DNA of 64,000 bases. It comes from Amycolatopsis sp. 2-15 (lineage in GTDB: Bacteria; Actinomycetota; Actinomycetes; Mycobacteriales; Pseudonocardiaceae). Made by a program: the position numbers and the translations under genes. Under the pieces are notes generated by a model that made no database searches, was not told where the DNA came from, and saw only the letters and a program-made list of their open reading frames with translations. The DNA is taken from NCBI RefSeq assembly GCF_030285625.1, contig NZ_CP127294.1:6852001-6916000 (forward strand), written 5' to 3'. Positions 61,178-64,000 of the stretch are shown in pieces (positions within the stretch are counted from its first letter, which is position 1; each line of letters begins with the position of its first letter).

Positions 61178-61954
61178 GTGACCCCCGACTACACGTCCAC
61201 AGTGGACCTCGCCCGGCCCGCCGGCGACGAGCGCACCGCCGAGCAGTGGGCGCGCGCCGTCTGGGAAGACGCGCCGGCGGCGCTGCGGACGTTCCTGCGC
61301 GTGGGCTGGCGGTGCCTCGGCCTCGGCCTGCGCACCCGGCCGGGGCCGGGCCTCGTGCTCGGCTGGACGGTCGTGAGCTCCGAGCCCGGCCGGGTGGTGC
61401 TCGAAGCGCCGTCAAGCCTGCTGACCGCTCGCAACACCGTCGAGGTCGGCTCTCGTGTCCGGTGGACGACGACCGTGCGGTTCGACCGCGCACCGGCCCG
61501 GGCGTTGTGGGCGCTCGCGACGCCCGCCCACGCGGTGGTCATCCCGTGGCGGCTGCGCGAAGCCGCCCAACGGGGCAGCGGGTGGCACCGGCTGGTGACG
61601 ACGTTCCAGCGCCGCGTCGGCAACCCCGTGCTGTCGCGGCTGCCCGGCCAGGTCCTGCTGGAGACCACGAGCCGCACGTCGGGTCTCCCCCGCCGCACGC
61701 CCGTCGGCGGCCGCCGCACCGGCGACGAGTTCTGGCTGGTGTCGGAGTTCGGCACCCGCGCGCAGTACGTCCGCAACCTGCAGGCCGATCCGCACGTCCG
61801 CGTGCGGCTGCGTGGGCACTGGCACCGCGTGACCGCCCACGTCCTGCCCGACGACGACGCCGTGGCCCGGCTGAAGTCGTTGCCGCGCTTGAACAGCGTC
61901 GGTGTGCGTACGTTGGGCAACAACCTGCTGACGGTGCGCGTCGACCTGGAGTGA
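61178..61954 (+). CDS. Fusion of a DUF2867-like domain with a Ddn-type deazaflavin-dependent nitroreductase domain
   Basis: This 258-residue protein has two parts. Residues about 20-140 (EDAPAALRTFLRVGWRCLGL, WTVVSSEPGRVVLEAPSSLL) look like the steroid-hormone-transfer-like DUF2867 group. Residues about 145-258 (GQVLLETTSRTSGLPRRTPV, EFWLVSEFGTRAQYVRNLQA, DPHVRVRLRGHWHRVTAHVL) are a Ddn-family split-barrel, which binds F420. The combination suggests a hydrophobic-ligand cup feeding an F420-dependent reductase. The GTG start lies 11 bases after the XRE stop, so the two may be co-expressed. A GTCCACAGTGGAC palindrome is within the first codons. Confidence 0.7.
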   Translation: MTPDYTSTVDLARPAGDERTAEQWARAVWEDAPAALRTFLRVGWRCLGLGLRTRPGPGLVLGWTVVSSEPGRVVLEAPSSLLTARNTVEVGSRVRWTTTVRFDRAPARALWALATPAHAVVIPWRLREAAQRGSGWHRLVTTFQRRVGNPVLSRLPGQVLLETTSRTSGLPRRTPVGGRRTGDEFWLVSEFGTRAQYVRNLQADPHVRVRLRGHWHRVTAHVLPDDDAVARLKSLPRLNSVGVRTLGNNLLTVRVDLE

Positions 61955-62180
61955 GTGAGCACGCCGGTCACCGCGTCGAAGGGCAGGGTCGGGGTGATCG
62001 TGCGGCCGGCGAGCGGGCGCCCCAGGGCAGCATGAGGACCGTCAACCAGGTCCGCGCGGTGCGTGGCGGCGTTCCACAGTGGATCCAAGCCCGGTGCGGG
62101 TCCTTGACACGCGCGGTTTTGCCCGACCATGCTCGCGTCCGGGCGTGGTGCCCCCTCGACGGTGGGAGGCACGGCGGGCC

Positions 62181-64000
62181 ATGACGGTTCTCGAGTGGCT
62201 GCGAAGCCGGGACAACAACCTCTCGGCCCTGCGCCGCACGGGCCGGGCCGCGATCATCCTGCCGTCGCTGTTCGCGGTCGGGAACCTGGTGCTGGGCAAC
62301 GCGCTGACGGGCCTGTTCGCGTCCGTCGGCTCGGTGGCGCTGCTGCTGTTCGTCGACTTCGGCGGGCCGATCCGCGACCGGGTGTTCGCGCAGGGCGCGC
62401 TCGTGCTCGCCGGCGGTGTGCTGATCTCGCTGGGCACGCTGGTGTCGCGGGTCGTGTGGCTCGCGGCGGTGACCACGGTGGTGGTGGCGTTCGTGGTGCT
62501 GTTCGCCGCCGTGGTGAGCTCCGTGATCGCGAGTGCCACGACGTCGTTGCTCGTGTCGTTCATCCTGCCCGCGACGCTGCCCGGCTCGCTCGCCACACTG
62601 CCCGACCGGCTGCTGGGCTGGGGCATGGCGGGGGTTGTGTCGATGGCCGCCGTCGCCGTGCTGTGGCCCTCGCCGGTGCGCAACCCGCTGCGGCTCGCGA
62701 CGGCGCGGGCGTGCGCGTTGCTGGCGCAGCGGCTGCGGACCGAGGTCGAGTGCGTGCGCTGCGGGTTCCTGCCGAACGTGGTGGCGCAGGTCGACGACGT
62801 CGTCGCGGAGTCGAGTGCCGCCGTCGCCGCACTGCGGGACTCGTTCTTCGGCACGCCCTACCGGCCGACGGGGCTGACGACCTCGACACGCACGCTCGTG
62901 CGGCTCATCGACGAGGTCGTGTGGCTCGAGGGGATTCTGGCGCGGATGCCCGTCGCCGAAGGCCACGGCGCCACGACGGCGGCGGTGTCGGAGGTCAAGC
63001 TGGCGGCCGCCGTGCTGCTGGACCACGGCGCGGGGCTGCTGAAGGTGGTGGCTTCGGCGCCCGACGACCTGATGGCCGAGCTCGCGCGGCTGCGGGACGC
63101 GCGCGGGGAGATGGAAGCCACCGCGACGTCCGCGTTGCCGGACCCGGACACGGCGGAGTTCGTGACGTCGCTCGAACCGAGCTTCCGCGCGCAGGAGATG
63201 AGCTTCGCGATCTCGGCGATCGCGCAGAACATCGAGCTGACCGTGGCGGCGCGGCGGCGGACCTGGTGGGAGCACCTGATCGGGCGGCGACCGGACGGCG
63301 CGGGTTCGGCGTTGTCGTCGGTGCAGGAACGGACGGGCGCGCACGTCGCGTGGAACTCGGTGACGCTGCACAACAGCCTGCGCGGCGGCATCGCGCTAGG
63401 GGCGGCCGTGCTCATCGCGGAGCTGACCGGGGTGGAGCACTCGTTCTGGGTCGCGTTCGGCACCATGGCCGTGCTGCGGTCCAACGCGCTGAGCACCGGC
63501 CAGAGCGCGGTGCGGGCGCTGCTCGGCACGGTCGCGGGGATCGTGGTCGGCAGCGTGCTGATCCTGCTGCTCGGCCACGACACGGCGGTGTTCTGGGCGC
63601 TGCTGCCGATCGCGGTGGTGTTCACGGGGCTCGCGCCCGCCGTGATCTCGTTCGCCGCCGGGCAGGCCGGGTTCACGGTCGTGCTGTTGCTGCTGTTCTC
63701 CCTCATCGCGCCGGCCGGGCTGCGGATCGGGCTGGTGCGGGTGGAGGACGTGGCGCTCGGGTGCGCGGTCAGCCTCGTGGTGGGGGTCGTGTTCTGGCCC
63801 CGCGGCGCCGCGGCCGAGCTGCGGCGCGCCGTCGCCGACGGCCTCGCCGAAAGCGCCCGCTACCTGCGCGGCGCCGTCGAGTACGGCGTGAGCCGCTGCG
63901 ACGCGCTCGTCCCCGCGACCATCGAGCCCGGCGACGAGAACCGCCGCGCCGCCGCCGCGGCCCGCCGCCTGGACGACGCGTTCCGCGTGTTCCTCACCGA
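62181..64000 (+). CDS. FUSC-family transporter (aromatic-acid exporter type), 5' part
   Basis: An ATG-initiated frame is open from 62181 to the right edge (606 codons without a stop), so the gene is cut by the window. The N-terminal half has a membrane block (about 20-155: TGRAAIILPSLFAVGNLVLG, VVWLAAVTTVVVAFVVLFAA) followed by a soluble helical region. From about residue 400 comes a second membrane block (GGIALGAAVLIAELTGVEHS, FWVAFGTMAVLRSNALSTGQ), the FUSC_2/ArAE signature. Such proteins are inner-membrane components that export aromatic or fusaric-acid-like compounds. The 226-bp gap upstream shows no gene. Confidence 0.85.
   Translation, partial: MTVLEWLRSRDNNLSALRRTGRAAIILPSLFAVGNLVLGNALTGLFASVGSVALLLFVDFGGPIRDRVFAQGALVLAGGVLISLGTLVSRVVWLAAVTTVVVAFVVLFAAVVSSVIASATTSLLVSFILPATLPGSLATLPDRLLGWGMAGVVSMAAVAVLWPSPVRNPLRLATARACALLAQRLRTEVECVRCGFLPNVVAQVDDVVAESSAAVAALRDSFFGTPYRPTGLTTSTRTLVRLIDEVVWLEGILARMPVAEGHGATTAAVSEVKLAAAVLLDHGAGLLKVVASAPDDLMAELARLRDARGEMEATATSALPDPDTAEFVTSLEPSFRAQEMSFAISAIAQNIELTVAARRRTWWEHLIGRRPDGAGSALSSVQERTGAHVAWNSVTLHNSLRGGIALGAAVLIAELTGVEHSFWVAFGTMAVLRSNALSTGQSAVRALLGTVAGIVVGSVLILLLGHDTAVFWALLPIAVVFTGLAPAVISFAAGQAGFTVVLLLLFSLIAPAGLRIGLVRVEDVALGCAVSLVVGVVFWPRGAAAELRRAVADGLAESARYLRGAVEYGVSRCDALVPATIEPGDENRRAAAAARRLDDAFRVFLT

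Noticed and set aside
1..64000. CRISPR arrays, tRNA or rRNA genes, insertion sequences, prophage or biosynthetic megasynthases
   Set aside because: No regularly spaced repeats, cloverleaf-like segments, transposases, phage structural genes or PKS/NRPS modules were found on either strand.

Overview
The window is high-GC actinobacterial DNA with tightly packed genes, many GTG starts and stop/start overlaps of the GTGA or ATGA type. A Pseudonocardiaceae genome (Amycolatopsis or a relative) fits best. The signs are the family content (F420-type Ddn-like reductase, SigE-family and ECF42-type sigma factors, DUF3159, MmyB-like XRE regulator) and a recurrent palindrome GTCCAC(A/T)GTGGAC that mostly encodes Ser-Thr-Val-Asp inside genes. 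I saw no tRNA, rRNA, CRISPR array, insertion sequence or prophage. The taxon is inferred from gene content only.

Layout. 0-5.5 kb: tail of an arylsulfatase, a YtrA-type regulator with an ABC exporter, a small P-loop kinase, a wrecked P-type ATPase and a polyphosphate kinase 2. 5.7-12.3 kb: a flavin monooxygenase / FMN reductase / degenerate RibBA operon, TrmO, a frameshifted hydrolase, an MFS pump, an L,D-transpeptidase and an HD hydrolase. 12.4-17.7 kb: a CUT1-type sugar ABC importer and a FadR-type regulator. 17.9-29.1 kb, the most interesting part: a minus-strand operon for a B12-dependent acyl-CoA mutase (small subunit, acyl-CoA ligase, MeaB-type chaperone, large subunit, then a lactate-permease-family transporter and a small unknown protein). 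Divergent from it are a 3-hydroxyisobutyryl-CoA hydrolase, a second FadR-type regulator, a cyclase and a thiamine-diphosphate enzyme. The mutase carries the Ile/Asp pair of 2-hydroxyisobutyryl-CoA mutase, so the region reads as uptake, activation and rearrangement of 2-hydroxyisobutyrate (2-methyl-lactate), probably controlled through TGGTnnnACCA operators.

29-50 kb is housekeeping and accessory: SDR, a frameshifted P450, signal peptidase I, a TetR/SnoaL pair with a strong inverted repeat, cupin, sigma factor with a membrane partner, M20 peptidase, DsbA/FrnE, an ECF42-type sigma factor with its DGPF partner, EamA, LysR, MsrA, MFS, SDR/AraC, an amino acid permease and an LLM oxidoreductase. 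50.4-52.1 kb is a decayed block with unrecognised, frame-broken genes and the tail of a GH13 glycosidase. 52.1-58.9 kb carries the lower 4,5-cleavage (protocatechuate/gallate) pathway: LigI, LigJ, LigK and LigU homologues with a transporter, a dehydrogenase and a GntR regulator, but no ring-opening dioxygenase. 58.9-64 kb: MFS pump with divergent XRE regulator, a Ddn-like fusion protein and the start of an FUSC-family transporter that runs off the window.

Reading frames are broken at several places (P-type ATPase, alpha/beta hydrolase, P450, a membrane protein, the 51-52 kb block). Two breaks sit on CGGC tandem tracts. Some may be assembly indels; the ATPase is a genuine wreck because it also has a large deletion and a flipped segment.
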